A stretch of 33,620 nucleotides of DNA from Cuniculiplasma sp052315315 (lineage in GTDB: Archaea > Thermoplasmatota > Thermoplasmata > Thermoplasmatales > Thermoplasmataceae). Location: positions 1 to 33,620 of the forward strand of contig JBLSDE010000018.1 in NCBI GenBank assembly GCA_052315315.1, in the 5' to 3' direction. Every line of letters begins with the position of its first letter. Within the stretch, counting starts at the first letter, position 1. The notes under the pieces were generated by a model. The model was not told the origin of the DNA. It made no database searches and worked only from the letters and a program-made list of their open reading frames with translations. Below, piece after piece: positions 24,679 through 31,503 of the stretch. A program made the position numbers and the translations under genes.

Positions 24679-25263
24679 ATGCTGGATTATAGTACCCGTG
24701 GAATCATAACTGCATCATTTGATGATCTGCAAAAGATAATTCTCAATCCAGATATTTTTTTAAAGTCCAACCCACACACCTATTCCACCAGTAAAATATC
24801 AGAAAACACCTATGATATAGTGTTTATTCTTAAAAAAATCGGTATAACAAAGAGGTTTGTTGTAAATGTTTCCGTGACTAAAATCATGGACCAAATTATA
24901 TATCAAACGACTGGGAAATCCAAGATATTTTTGAAATTCGTCTTTCAACTCAAGAAAATTGACAACGAAAGTACACAGATAAGTATAGAAACAAAAATGG
25001 ACCCCGGTCTTTTTGGGAATATATTCGGAAAGGAAGAATTCAAGGAGTTTATCGACGATCTGATTAATTATAGGGTATCAGGAAAATATGATGGTGAAAT
25101 TGAGAAGGAAGAGGAAAAATCAAGAATAGGCAAACCAACATGCCCCTTATGCGCTTTTTTTGATCCTAAAAAGCTTTTTTGTTATGCGGGCTTTATTCAC
25201 ATCAAAGATATGGAGAATCCAGCATGCAAAGGTGAAAAGTTCTCTCCATATAGTTCAAAGTAA
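24679..25263 (+). CDS. SRPBCC/DUF3211-like protein with a four-cysteine C-terminal motif
   Basis: 194 residues. Residues 1 to about 135 have the strand pattern of small START/SRPBCC ligand-binding proteins: short N-terminal strand, a helix ending NPDIFLKSNP, five or six strands, and a long C-terminal helix (KEEFKEFIDDLINYRVSG). This assignment is by pattern and is moderate. A charged linker leads to a compact tail with Cys155, Cys158, Cys168 and Cys183 (CPLC, FCY, PAC) and an FD and KGEKF pair, a likely zinc or iron-sulfur site. Function is unknown. It is divergent from ftsZ. Confidence 0.6.
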   Translation: MLDYSTRGIITASFDDLQKIILNPDIFLKSNPHTYSTSKISENTYDIVFILKKIGITKRFVVNVSVTKIMDQIIYQTTGKSKIFLKFVFQLKKIDNESTQISIETKMDPGLFGNIFGKEEFKEFIDDLINYRVSGKYDGEIEKEEEKSRIGKPTCPLCAFFDPKKLFCYAGFIHIKDMENPACKGEKFSPYSSK

Positions 25264-25394
25264 AATATCACAGTGAATTTTTTACGTAATCCTGACGTTT
25301 GTTAAATTCTATAAACGGTTTCTCTATGATAAACATCACTAAAGTTTCAGAGATGGATTGTATTGTGTATCCATATTCACGATTTTTCAGCCTC

Positions 25395-25404
25395 TTAAAT
25401 TTAA
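25395..25404 (+). promoter_or_regulatory. TATA element of pyrE
   Basis: TTAAATTTAA is centred about 29 nt before the pyrE ATG at 25429, consistent with a leaderless mRNA. The region 25264-25394 before it shows no gene. Confidence 0.45.
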
Positions 25405-25428
25405 TTATGCTTGTAATCATAGCCAGTC

Positions 25429-25926
25429 ATGCTAAAAGATCTTTTAATAAAGGAAGGAGCTGTAAAAAAAGGGCATTTCATTCTGACATCAGGAAAAGAA
25501 TCGGAGTATTACGCAGATATAAAGGATGCATGCGCAAGGCCGGAAATTTTAAAGGAGATTGTTAAGGAGGTTTCCGAGAGAGTCAGAGCAGGCTCAGTGG
25601 CAGGAGTGGAATTAGGGGCGGTGCCAATTGTTGTGGCTCTTGCATATTCAAAATCAATGCCCTACTATATTATCAGAAAAGAGTCAAAACATGGGATGAA
25701 GAAATTGATAATAGGAAACATAACCAAGGACACAGGAGTTGATATAGTGGAAGATGTAGTCACAACTGGAGGATCTGTTATGAGAGCTGTGGAACTCCTA
25801 AGAAAAGAGGGATTGAATGTGAATAGGGTCATTACAGTAATAGATAGAGAGGAAGGGGGAAAGGAGCTCTTAAGTAAAAACGGTGTAGAGTTGGTCTCTT
25901 TATTGAAGCTTAAGGATATACTTTAG
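25429..25926 (+). CDS. pyrE: Orotate phosphoribosyltransferase
   Basis: 165 residues, shorter than bacterial PyrE (about 210) as is usual in archaea. HFILTSGKESEYYADIK (16-32) is the orotate-binding start, GVELGAVPIVVALA the first loop, RKESKHGMKKLIIG the flexible hood loop, and VDIVEDVVTTGGSV (104-117) the PRPP-binding motif with the two acidic residues. It makes OMP from orotate and PRPP. Its 3' end overlaps that of the convergent aIF6 gene by 4 nt. Confidence 0.95.
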   Translation: MLKDLLIKEGAVKKGHFILTSGKESEYYADIKDACARPEILKEIVKEVSERVRAGSVAGVELGAVPIVVALAYSKSMPYYIIRKESKHGMKKLIIGNITKDTGVDIVEDVVTTGGSVMRAVELLRKEGLNVNRVITVIDREEGGKELLSKNGVELVSLLKLKDIL

Positions 25927-26570
25927 GATAGAACATCATCAATTCCACCAATTTCGATTGAGGTGGTTTTTTCTCCAACAAGTATCCCTTTGGTGTTCGC
26001 TATTAAACTGGCACCGACCATTGGGCTCCCAAAGTTTGCGGTACCAGCGCTTACTGGAACCTTAAAAATATCCTTGAGTATCTCAATATCATCGTCAGAA
26101 ACCTCTGGATTTACAATCATTCCCTTGTTTGTTGCCACACTTCCTGAACCTACTGTCTGAAAAACACCCATTCTTCCCTTCACAGTTTCCACATCAAGTG
26201 TTTCCTCTATCATTTTGACACTTTTATTGTCAAAATCTTCGTGGACCATGGCACCATGGTCATTGGCAACGATGTCATTGCCTACAGCATTTATAGTATC
26301 TCTAAGATACAGCACTCTTCTCTTTCCAGGATCAAAATCAATTTTTCCTGAATTCCCACCAACAATTATACCGTTTGAATTCATTACAGAGAAGACTCCA
26401 TACATCCCAGAGGGATCCATCCTGCTTTCCTGTATACTTACATCCAGCACTTCGCTTATTGTTTTTCTTGAAAGGTCATCCAACTGCACAGGAACAATGG
26501 CCATATCGTCCCAAGCTCTGCAGTAGAGACCTATGAATTCACTTTCAAAAATAGAGAATTTTCTTATCAT
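25923..26570 (-). CDS. Translation initiation factor aIF6
   Basis: 215 residues. Five related units of the pentein fold can be seen, each with an N-DHGA/GSGSV/NSNGIIVG-type loop: MNSNGIIVGGNSG, ANDHGAMVHEDF, TNKGMIVNPEVSDDD, ANTKGILVGEKTT. aIF6 binds the large ribosomal subunit and keeps it from joining the small subunit too early. It is the last gene of the ribosomal operon and starts 1 nt after eL31 ends. This gene order (eS19, PDCD5, eL39, eL31, aIF6) is typical of Euryarchaeota. Confidence 0.95.
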   Translation of the reverse strand: MIRKFSIFESEFIGLYCRAWDDMAIVPVQLDDLSRKTISEVLDVSIQESRMDPSGMYGVFSVMNSNGIIVGGNSGKIDFDPGKRRVLYLRDTINAVGNDIVANDHGAMVHEDFDNKSVKMIEETLDVETVKGRMGVFQTVGSGSVATNKGMIVNPEVSDDDIEILKDIFKVPVSAGTANFGSPMVGASLIANTKGILVGEKTTSIEIGGIDDVLS

Positions 26571-26571
26571 C

Positions 26572-26838
26572 TTAGGGCATCAAAACTTCTGTCTCGCCAT
26601 TTTGAAGTTTTAAAACTTTTACTTTCAGGTTTCCTGGTATTTTGTATTTTCCTCTCTTCCAGATTTCTTCATTAATTTTTCCATCAATCCATACCTGCGA
26701 GAGTTCTGTTTTGGTGTATCTTGATACATGTTCCCTTATGATCCTTATGGCGGTATCTGCCCTTCTCTTCTTTGAACTGCTGAACGCCTTACGTAAGGGT
26801 ATGTTCATTAATATCTCATTGCTTACTTCATCTGCCAT
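26572..26838 (-). CDS. rpl31e: Ribosomal protein eL31
   Basis: 88 residues. NEILMNIPLRKAFSSSKKRRADTAIRIIREHV is the conserved eL31 core, followed by VWIDGKINEEIWKRG and a C-terminal strand VKVLKLQNGETEVLMP. I set the start at ATG 26838 and not at GTG 26847, because AGGTGA (26844-26849) stands 5 nt before that ATG. It is placed between eL39 and aIF6. Confidence 0.95.
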   Translation of the reverse strand: MADEVSNEILMNIPLRKAFSSSKKRRADTAIRIIREHVSRYTKTELSQVWIDGKINEEIWKRGKYKIPGNLKVKVLKLQNGETEVLMP

Positions 26839-26843
26839 CTGAT

Positions 26844-26849
26844 TCACCT
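26844..26849 (-). promoter_or_regulatory. Ribosome binding site deciding the eL31 start
   Basis: AGGTGA is 5 nt before ATG 26838 and overlaps the stop codon of eL39, which suggests coupled translation. Confidence 0.6.
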
Positions 26850-27003
26850 AAAGTTTTAAATTATTTCTTCTCCAGTTTCTTCTGTACGGGTTCTGAGATA
26901 CCTTTCTATCTGTTCTCATTATCACCCATCCAGGTACTCTTCTGTTTTGCACGGTTCTTTTCATCAATCTTATTTTTCTTCCAGTTTCCTTATTTCTGCT
27001 CAT
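26848..27003 (-). CDS. rpl39e: Ribosomal protein eL39
   Basis: A 51-residue frame on the minus strand, ATG at 27003 and TAG at 26848-26850. It starts MSRNKETGRKIRLMKRTVQN and goes on RRVPGWVIMRTDR, then RRNWRRNNLKL, the full eL39 pattern including the conserved Pro-x-Trp and final RR-x-W-RR. The protein lines the end of the peptide exit tunnel. GAGGAGATA, in the last codons of the upstream gene, serves as its ribosome site. The gene is shorter than most search limits, so it is easy to miss. Confidence 0.96.
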   Translation of the reverse strand: MSRNKETGRKIRLMKRTVQNRRVPGWVIMRTDRKVSQNPYRRNWRRNNLKL

Positions 27004-27005
27004 TA

Positions 27006-27347
27006 TTATCTCCTCTCTATGTGGGTTTCCCTTTTTGTTTCTGTCATTTTGGACAGAATCTGTTTAATCTCCTGATCAGTTATGACCCTGTTAATCCTCC
27101 CCATGGTATATAACTGAACAAGTTGATTTTCCACATTATCGGCAATATCCGGTCTAACCAATCTGACATTTGCCAATCTTTCCCTAGCCTCAGGATCAAG
27201 TATTTGTCTCAATATTTGCAGTTTTCTTGCCCTTTCTGCTTCCTCCTGGGCTCTCTGTTCATTCTCAAGTTGCGCCTCGCTTTGGGACCTTTGAAGTTCC
27301 TCCATTTTTCTTCGTCTGAGTTCCTCAAGTTCTCTGTCCCCTTCCAC
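27006..27347 (-). CDS. PDCD5-type DNA-binding protein
   Basis: 113 residues in the preferred form. A charged N-terminal helix (ELEELRRRKMEELQRSQ) is followed by the PDCD5 core: ILRQILDPEARERLANVRLVRP (about 48-69), VENQLVQLYTMGRI and a C-terminal ITDQEIKQILSKM. Archaeal members bind double-stranded DNA weakly; the link with translation genes is conserved but unexplained. GTG 27347 is chosen because AAGGTGG (27353-27359) is 5 nt before it; GTG 27356 would add MVI. Confidence 0.88.
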   Translation of the reverse strand: MEGDRELEELRRRKMEELQRSQSEAQLENEQRAQEEAERARKLQILRQILDPEARERLANVRLVRPDIADNVENQLVQLYTMGRINRVITDQEIKQILSKMTETKRETHIERR

Positions 27348-27352
27348 GATAA

Positions 27353-27359
27353 CCACCTT
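27353..27359 (-). promoter_or_regulatory. Ribosome binding site deciding the PDCD5-type gene start
   Basis: AAGGTGG overlaps the stop codon of eS19 and lies 5 nt before GTG 27347. With the other candidate start, GTG 27356, it would be inside the coding region and useless. Confidence 0.5.
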
Positions 27360-27810
27360 AGAGATATTTCTTTAATTCTGGTCTCTCTTCTGCAAGTTTT
27401 TCCATGACTTTTTTTGATGCCTTATCTAACATCGCCTGACCAGTTGGAGTTACAACTCTACCGTTTTCAGACTTTTTAACAAGTCCAAGTTCCTCCAGCT
27501 TGTTAAACATATGTCTCACTATAGATCTGCTTCCAGCTGCCGGATGATATGGCTTTGAACCGCCATCCTTTTTCCCGCCATACTGTTCACTTAACCTTCC
27601 GATTCCTATTCCTCCATTAACATATACTTTTCTCAATGTGGAGGCAAGCCTTCTATAGTACCAGTCCTCTTGAGTCCAGCCCTTTTCCCTGTGAACTCCA
27701 GACTTGGTATAGAGTGTCCACTCGGGTTCCTCTATATTTTTCATCTCGCCAAACTGCAGTGCAAGTTCATTAACAAGCAGGTCTGCAGGTACTTCTTTGA
27801 CATTTACCAT
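27358..27810 (-). CDS. rps19e: Ribosomal protein eS19
   Basis: 150 residues, full length. WTLYTKSGVHREKGWTQEDWYYRRLAS, VYVNGGIGIGRLSEQYGG and the RSIVRHMFNKLEELGLV helix are the family marks. It belongs to the head of the small ribosomal subunit and is the first gene of the five-gene operon. Confidence 0.96.
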   Translation of the reverse strand: MVNVKEVPADLLVNELALQFGEMKNIEEPEWTLYTKSGVHREKGWTQEDWYYRRLASTLRKVYVNGGIGIGRLSEQYGGKKDGGSKPYHPAAGSRSIVRHMFNKLEELGLVKKSENGRVVTPTGQAMLDKASKKVMEKLAEERPELKKYL

Positions 27811-27832
27811 GAATTATCACTCAGTCAGAGTG

Positions 27833-27843
27833 CATTTATATAC
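27833..27843 (-). promoter_or_regulatory. TATA element of the ribosomal operon
   Basis: GTATATAAATG on the minus strand, centred about 28 nt before the eS19 ATG at 27810, is the best TATA match in the window. It implies a leaderless or nearly leaderless transcript. Confidence 0.6.
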
Positions 27844-27859
27844 CATTAATAAATTTTCC

Positions 27860-28990
27860 TTATCTTTTTGACTTATCTCCCTTAGACATGAATGTGATTG
27901 TTATTTGAATCATTATTAGACTTATGAGGAGTATTATGCCTAGAAATATGGATGGAAAGTCTATTCCAGGGATTTCCAGTAAAGCACCCAGAGTGAAAGA
28001 AAGCAACGGAGCAAAGGCACCGGAAATTATGGAAATTGAGAATATCAATATGAGACCAAAGATTCCCCCAAATGAATAGACATTAATATTTGTGGCCTCC
28101 TCTGGTATCTTTGATAATATAAATGATAAGGTCACCAATGAGGAGAAGAAAAAAGCCACTGACGCATCCATAATTATGAGAACGGCGTAAAAAATATCTC
28201 CATAATTTGCGCCAATCATTACTACTACAATGGGAATTGCAAATAAAATGAATATTATAAGAGAGGAAAAAGTCTTTGAAACTATTAATTCATTTTTTGA
28301 TACTAACCAGGTTCTAAGGTTTACAAAGTTTTTTCCCTCCATGACAAGAGATTGAATTGAATAGAATGAAACCGACAGAGTTGTAAGTATGAATAGGGCG
28401 GCATAGGTATAAAGTGGCGGAAAATTTCCAAATCTTTTATCAACAAATACCTCCAGAAGAGCGGGAAGACTAAAAAATACTGGGAAGAAAAAGCTGGAGA
28501 GATTTGTCACGTCTCTGGTGGCAACCTTCAGATCCTTTATTGTCAGTGAAAAGATAGGACCAAACCTTTTTTTATTTGCTCCTTTCTTGCTTTTTTTCCA
28601 TTGGCCCTGAGCCTTTCTTTCAAAAATGTTATCTAAAATGTACCGCGAAAGAAAGTAGGCAATGTAAACTGAAATAATGAGGTAAAAAAGGCTCCAGGAA
28701 AAGGACGCGATTATAGAATCCATATTTACATGGTTTGTGAATGCAATGAACCCTATATCAAGCACAGGAAATATGTAATCCAGGGGATATGGAAGCGAAA
28801 ATGAAAATATAAAAATATATCGTGGAAAGAATACGGTTATATCAAATAGTATAAATATGGCAATTAGACCCACCATTTTAAGAGAATTGAAAATACCAGA
28901 ACCTATCTTACCACTCCAGTTTCCTCTTTGTGAGAGTATGGATAAGGCAGAGCCAATAGAAAATCCAAGAATTATGCATGTTGCCCCCAT
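27860..28990 (-). pseudogene. ABC transporter permease, C-terminal part of a split gene
   Basis: 376 residues from an ATG at 28990 in a frame different from the N-terminal part. It has many hydrophobic helices, a cytoplasmic charged loop (ERKAQGQWKKSKKGANKK, about 122-139), and helices such as YTYAALFILTTLSVSFYSIQSL and a last pair near 310-370. The layout is that of an ABC-2/ABC exporter permease. The preceding frame ends in QMIWGQHA; the natural joining at the GGGGG of positions about 28983-28987 would read QMIWGATCIILGFSIG, an unbroken helix. So the two frames are very probably one gene of about 520 codons with a one-base shift. It could be a real mutation, programmed frameshifting or a sequence error. 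Confidence 0.65.
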
Positions 28991-29436
28991 ATCATCTGAA
29001 TTAACACGTCATCTAGATTTCTGTTAAAATAATAGTAAAAGACGATGGGTGGTATGTCAAGAAACATTGTATACATACCTGTATTCATGAACCAAGAAAA
29101 GGGTAGAACAAGGCCGCTGTCTTCAATAAATATTATTTTCGCTGGATCTATTATTCTTTCATTCTTCAAAGTCTGAAGCCACATGAAAGTACCAAGGGTA
29201 TTTATTCCACACTGGTAGAGAAATATGGAAAATCCCGTTGCATAAATACCCTTGTAGGAAAGGTCGATACCGCTATATGTAATCAGGATGGAAAACAGGA
29301 GAAAAATGGAGGCGTATATTATTCCTGACCTCAGGATCATGCGCTGAATATAATCCCTGGAAAATGATCTCTTTTCGAACTCTCTGTTGAACCTCTCTGA
29401 TGACTTTAATGCCTGATATCTGTATTCCGTATTAAT
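28972..29436 (-). pseudogene. ABC transporter permease, N-terminal part of a split gene, without ordinary start codon
   Basis: From the first ordinary start (ATG 29340) the frame gives 122 residues with helices near 5-24, 33-55 and 80-100, ending at 28972. But the same frame is open to 29478, and residues before the ATG (NTEYRYQALKSSERFNREFE and onward to IQRM) are strongly protein-like. No ATG, GTG or TTG occurs there; ATT 29436 and ACG 29430 are the nearest candidates. It begins right after the stop of the ATPase gene. See the C-terminal part for the frameshift. Confidence 0.6.
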
Positions 29437-29453
29437 GAGGTTTGATTCAAAAA

Positions 29454-30233
29454 TTATTCTTCTGATCGAAATAGAGAATCACCCAGTTTTTTTGCCTTTT
29501 CAATTATATCCTCCTTTCCAGTAATTTGAAGGAATAGTCTTTCAAGAAAACCGCCCTCTCCATCTCCCTTAAGATCGTCCATATTTCCTTCCAATATTTT
29601 TCTTCCGGAATCGAGAATTTGGACCCTGTTGCATATTATTTCAGCAACATCAAGAATATGTGTGGAAAATATTACAAAGTGACCGTTCTTGATCATTTCC
29701 CTTATAACTTCCTTAACCACAATTATTGAAGTTGGATCGAGGCCATTTAAGGACTCATCAAAAATTAAAACCTCTGGATTTGAAGAAAGTGCAGAAAGTA
29801 TGGCTATTTTTTGCTTTGTGCCAAAGGAGAGCATTCCAATAGGTCTGTCCATAATCTCAGTGAGATCAAGTGCGTCAGCTATCCTTTCCTTCATGCTCTG
29901 GTATTCATCACTGTCCGCGCCCCTTACGCCGGAATAAAGATCACAATACTCATTTCCTGTAAGGGTTTCATAGAGTACTGGTGTTTCGGGTACATATGCA
30001 ATGTTCCTCCTGGCAAATTTTTCATAGGATTCCATTATACTGCCGTCGATCTTTATCAATCCAGAATCGTACTTAATTATGCCTGAAATAATTCTCAGTG
30101 CTGTAGTTTTCCCAGATCCATTTGGACCAATAACCCCCTCAACAATACCTTTATTGAATGATAGATTCAGTCCTGAAAGCGCGAACTTACTTCCGTATTT
30201 TTTTGAGATATTTTCTGCTTCAATTTTATTCGT
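29454..30233 (-). CDS. ABC transporter ATP-binding protein lacking an ordinary start codon
   Basis: The ATPase frame contains Walker A (GPNGSGKTT, codons near 30105-30130), the SFGTKQKIAILSAL signature, Walker B VLIFDESLNGLDP and switch VIFSTHILDVAEII. This is the type of drug/lipid or Na exporter ATPases. The first ATG/GTG/TTG in frame is a TTG at 30059, after Walker A, which would leave a useless protein. The family-like N-terminus NKIEAENISKKYG stands upstream, preceded by ACG at 30233 where ATG is expected; ATT 30224 is another choice. CTATTATAAC at 30255-30264 would place the transcript start near 30234. The locus may use a rare start codon or may be decaying. Confidence 0.65.
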   Translation of the reverse strand, partial: TNKIEAENISKKYGSKFALSGLNLSFNKGIVEGVIGPNGSGKTTALRIISGIIKYDSGLIKIDGSIMESYEKFARRNIAYVPETPVLYETLTGNEYCDLYSGVRGADSDEYQSMKERIADALDLTEIMDRPIGMLSFGTKQKIAILSALSSNPEVLIFDESLNGLDPTSIIVVKEVIREMIKNGHFVIFSTHILDVAEIICNRVQILDSGRKILEGNMDDLKGDGEGGFLERLFLQITGKEDIIEKAKKLGDSLFRSEE

Positions 30234-30254
30234 GATAAAAAGAATGTTCTTCCT

Positions 30255-30264
30255 GTTATAATAG
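30255..30264 (-). promoter_or_regulatory. TATA element upstream of the ABC ATPase
   Basis: CTATTATAAC on the minus strand predicts a start of transcription close to the ACG at 30233, so the transcript would be leaderless if that codon is the start. Confidence 0.35.
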
Positions 30265-30384
30265 TTTTCAAAAATTCCAATTGAAAGATTTGTACCATAT
30301 GAAAGTTGTTTAAGGATTAAAAATTAACAAATGTTATTGGTCTAACTATTTTTCAAATGCACTTCAACCTTTTCTTCTCTATCT

Positions 30385-31380
30385 TTACGTAATATAAAGA
30401 TGCAAATATGTGTGAAAGACAAATCCAACGAAAAACGTTATCCCTGCTGCAAGCAGAGAAAGAAGGGCAGCTCTGGAAGAAGATTTAAGTATTGAGGTGT
30501 TCAGGGCTATGGCAATAAGTCCATTGCTGATTGCCTGAACAACAGCTACAAGTGCTACTGCTATGATGAGCGACAGAATTCCAAGGGGAAAGAGAAAGGG
30601 TGAAATTGGAAAAATTGCCCCAAATACATAGGAAAGACCTGTTGTTACGGCAGAATCCTTCGATCTACCCGTCTCCTTTTTAATTACTGCCTTGGTTTCA
30701 CTTTCAGTTTTTTCTTCAACAAGCATCTCTCTTTTAATAGTTGATATTCTGAATTCACTCTCTGAGGCTTTGGACAGATATGCTCCAAGCATCATGCTGA
30801 TCGTTCCGCCTATACCCACAACAAGGCCACTCATGGCTATTATGAAATTATTTTCAATAATCGCGGTAAGTCCGGCTATGGCCGCCAGAACTTCTACAAG
30901 ACCGTCACTCATTCCATAAATGAAAGATTGAATCTTATCTACAAACTGTTCATTCCTTTCGTTCATATCATTGAAAAGATTTTCGTGACTTATTTCATCA
31001 TCAATTATTCTGGAAAGTCCTTCTAAAATTTCTTTATCGTCTAATTTTTTAAGGAAATTTCTGTATTTTATAATACTTTCAACTTCGCCTCTCTCCATTA
31101 AATTTATGGTCAAACTCAGACCTATTATTCTGGTAAAAATAAGAAGTAATTTCAACTTGAGCCTGTATGGCTGAAGTTTTTTGCTATCATAACTTAGTGA
31201 AGAAAGACGGGTTGCCCAGTAATTAGCATGATAATCCTCCACATCAGATAGGCTTTTCAGTCTCTCTTTTATATTATTCTGTTTGACTCTTAAGGAAAGT
31301 CTTCTATAGAATTCTCTGTCGGTGATCTCATCTCTATAAAATTCCTTGATGAGTTTTATTTCATAGTCACTTTCCATCAA
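30385..31380 (-). CDS. Ferritin-like domain fused to VIT1/CCC1-type iron or manganese transporter
   Basis: 331 residues. Residues 1 to about 145 form a ferritin-like helical domain with two E-x-x-H pairs, Glu48/His51 and Glu129/His132, plus Glu residues near 18 and 101, enough for a di-iron site. From about 150 comes the VIT1 domain: FIYGMSDGLVEVLAAIAGL is the first-helix signature, then a helix with GGTISMMLGAYLSKASE, a charged cytoplasmic loop with many Glu, and three more helices to the end. The combined form (erythrin-VIT, MbfA-like) exports iron in bacteria such as Bradyrhizobium and Agrobacterium. In an acid, iron-rich habitat such a role would make sense (inference). Confidence 0.85.
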   Translation of the reverse strand: MMESDYEIKLIKEFYRDEITDREFYRRLSLRVKQNNIKERLKSLSDVEDYHANYWATRLSSLSYDSKKLQPYRLKLKLLLIFTRIIGLSLTINLMERGEVESIIKYRNFLKKLDDKEILEGLSRIIDDEISHENLFNDMNERNEQFVDKIQSFIYGMSDGLVEVLAAIAGLTAIIENNFIIAMSGLVVGIGGTISMMLGAYLSKASESEFRISTIKREMLVEEKTESETKAVIKKETGRSKDSAVTTGLSYVFGAIFPISPFLFPLGILSLIIAVALVAVVQAISNGLIAIALNTSILKSSSRAALLSLLAAGITFFVGFVFHTYLHLYIT

Positions 31381-31466
31381 ATGCGTAATCCCTTCTATGA
31401 TAAATTTTTATGTAAAGTTATCATGACGAATTTCGTAATTAATTTTCGATTTTCATTCCACAATCT

Positions 31467-31483
31467 ATATATTTATAATATAC
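31467..31483 (+). promoter_or_regulatory. TATA element of the aminotransferase gene
   Basis: TATATATTTATAATATA, centred about 28 nt before ATG 31504, predicts a start near 31500. AGGTGA at 31494-31499 sits only 4 nt before the ATG, so the leader would be too short to use it fully. Confidence 0.5.
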
Positions 31484-31503
31484 ATAGATAAATAGGTGAT
31501 TTT

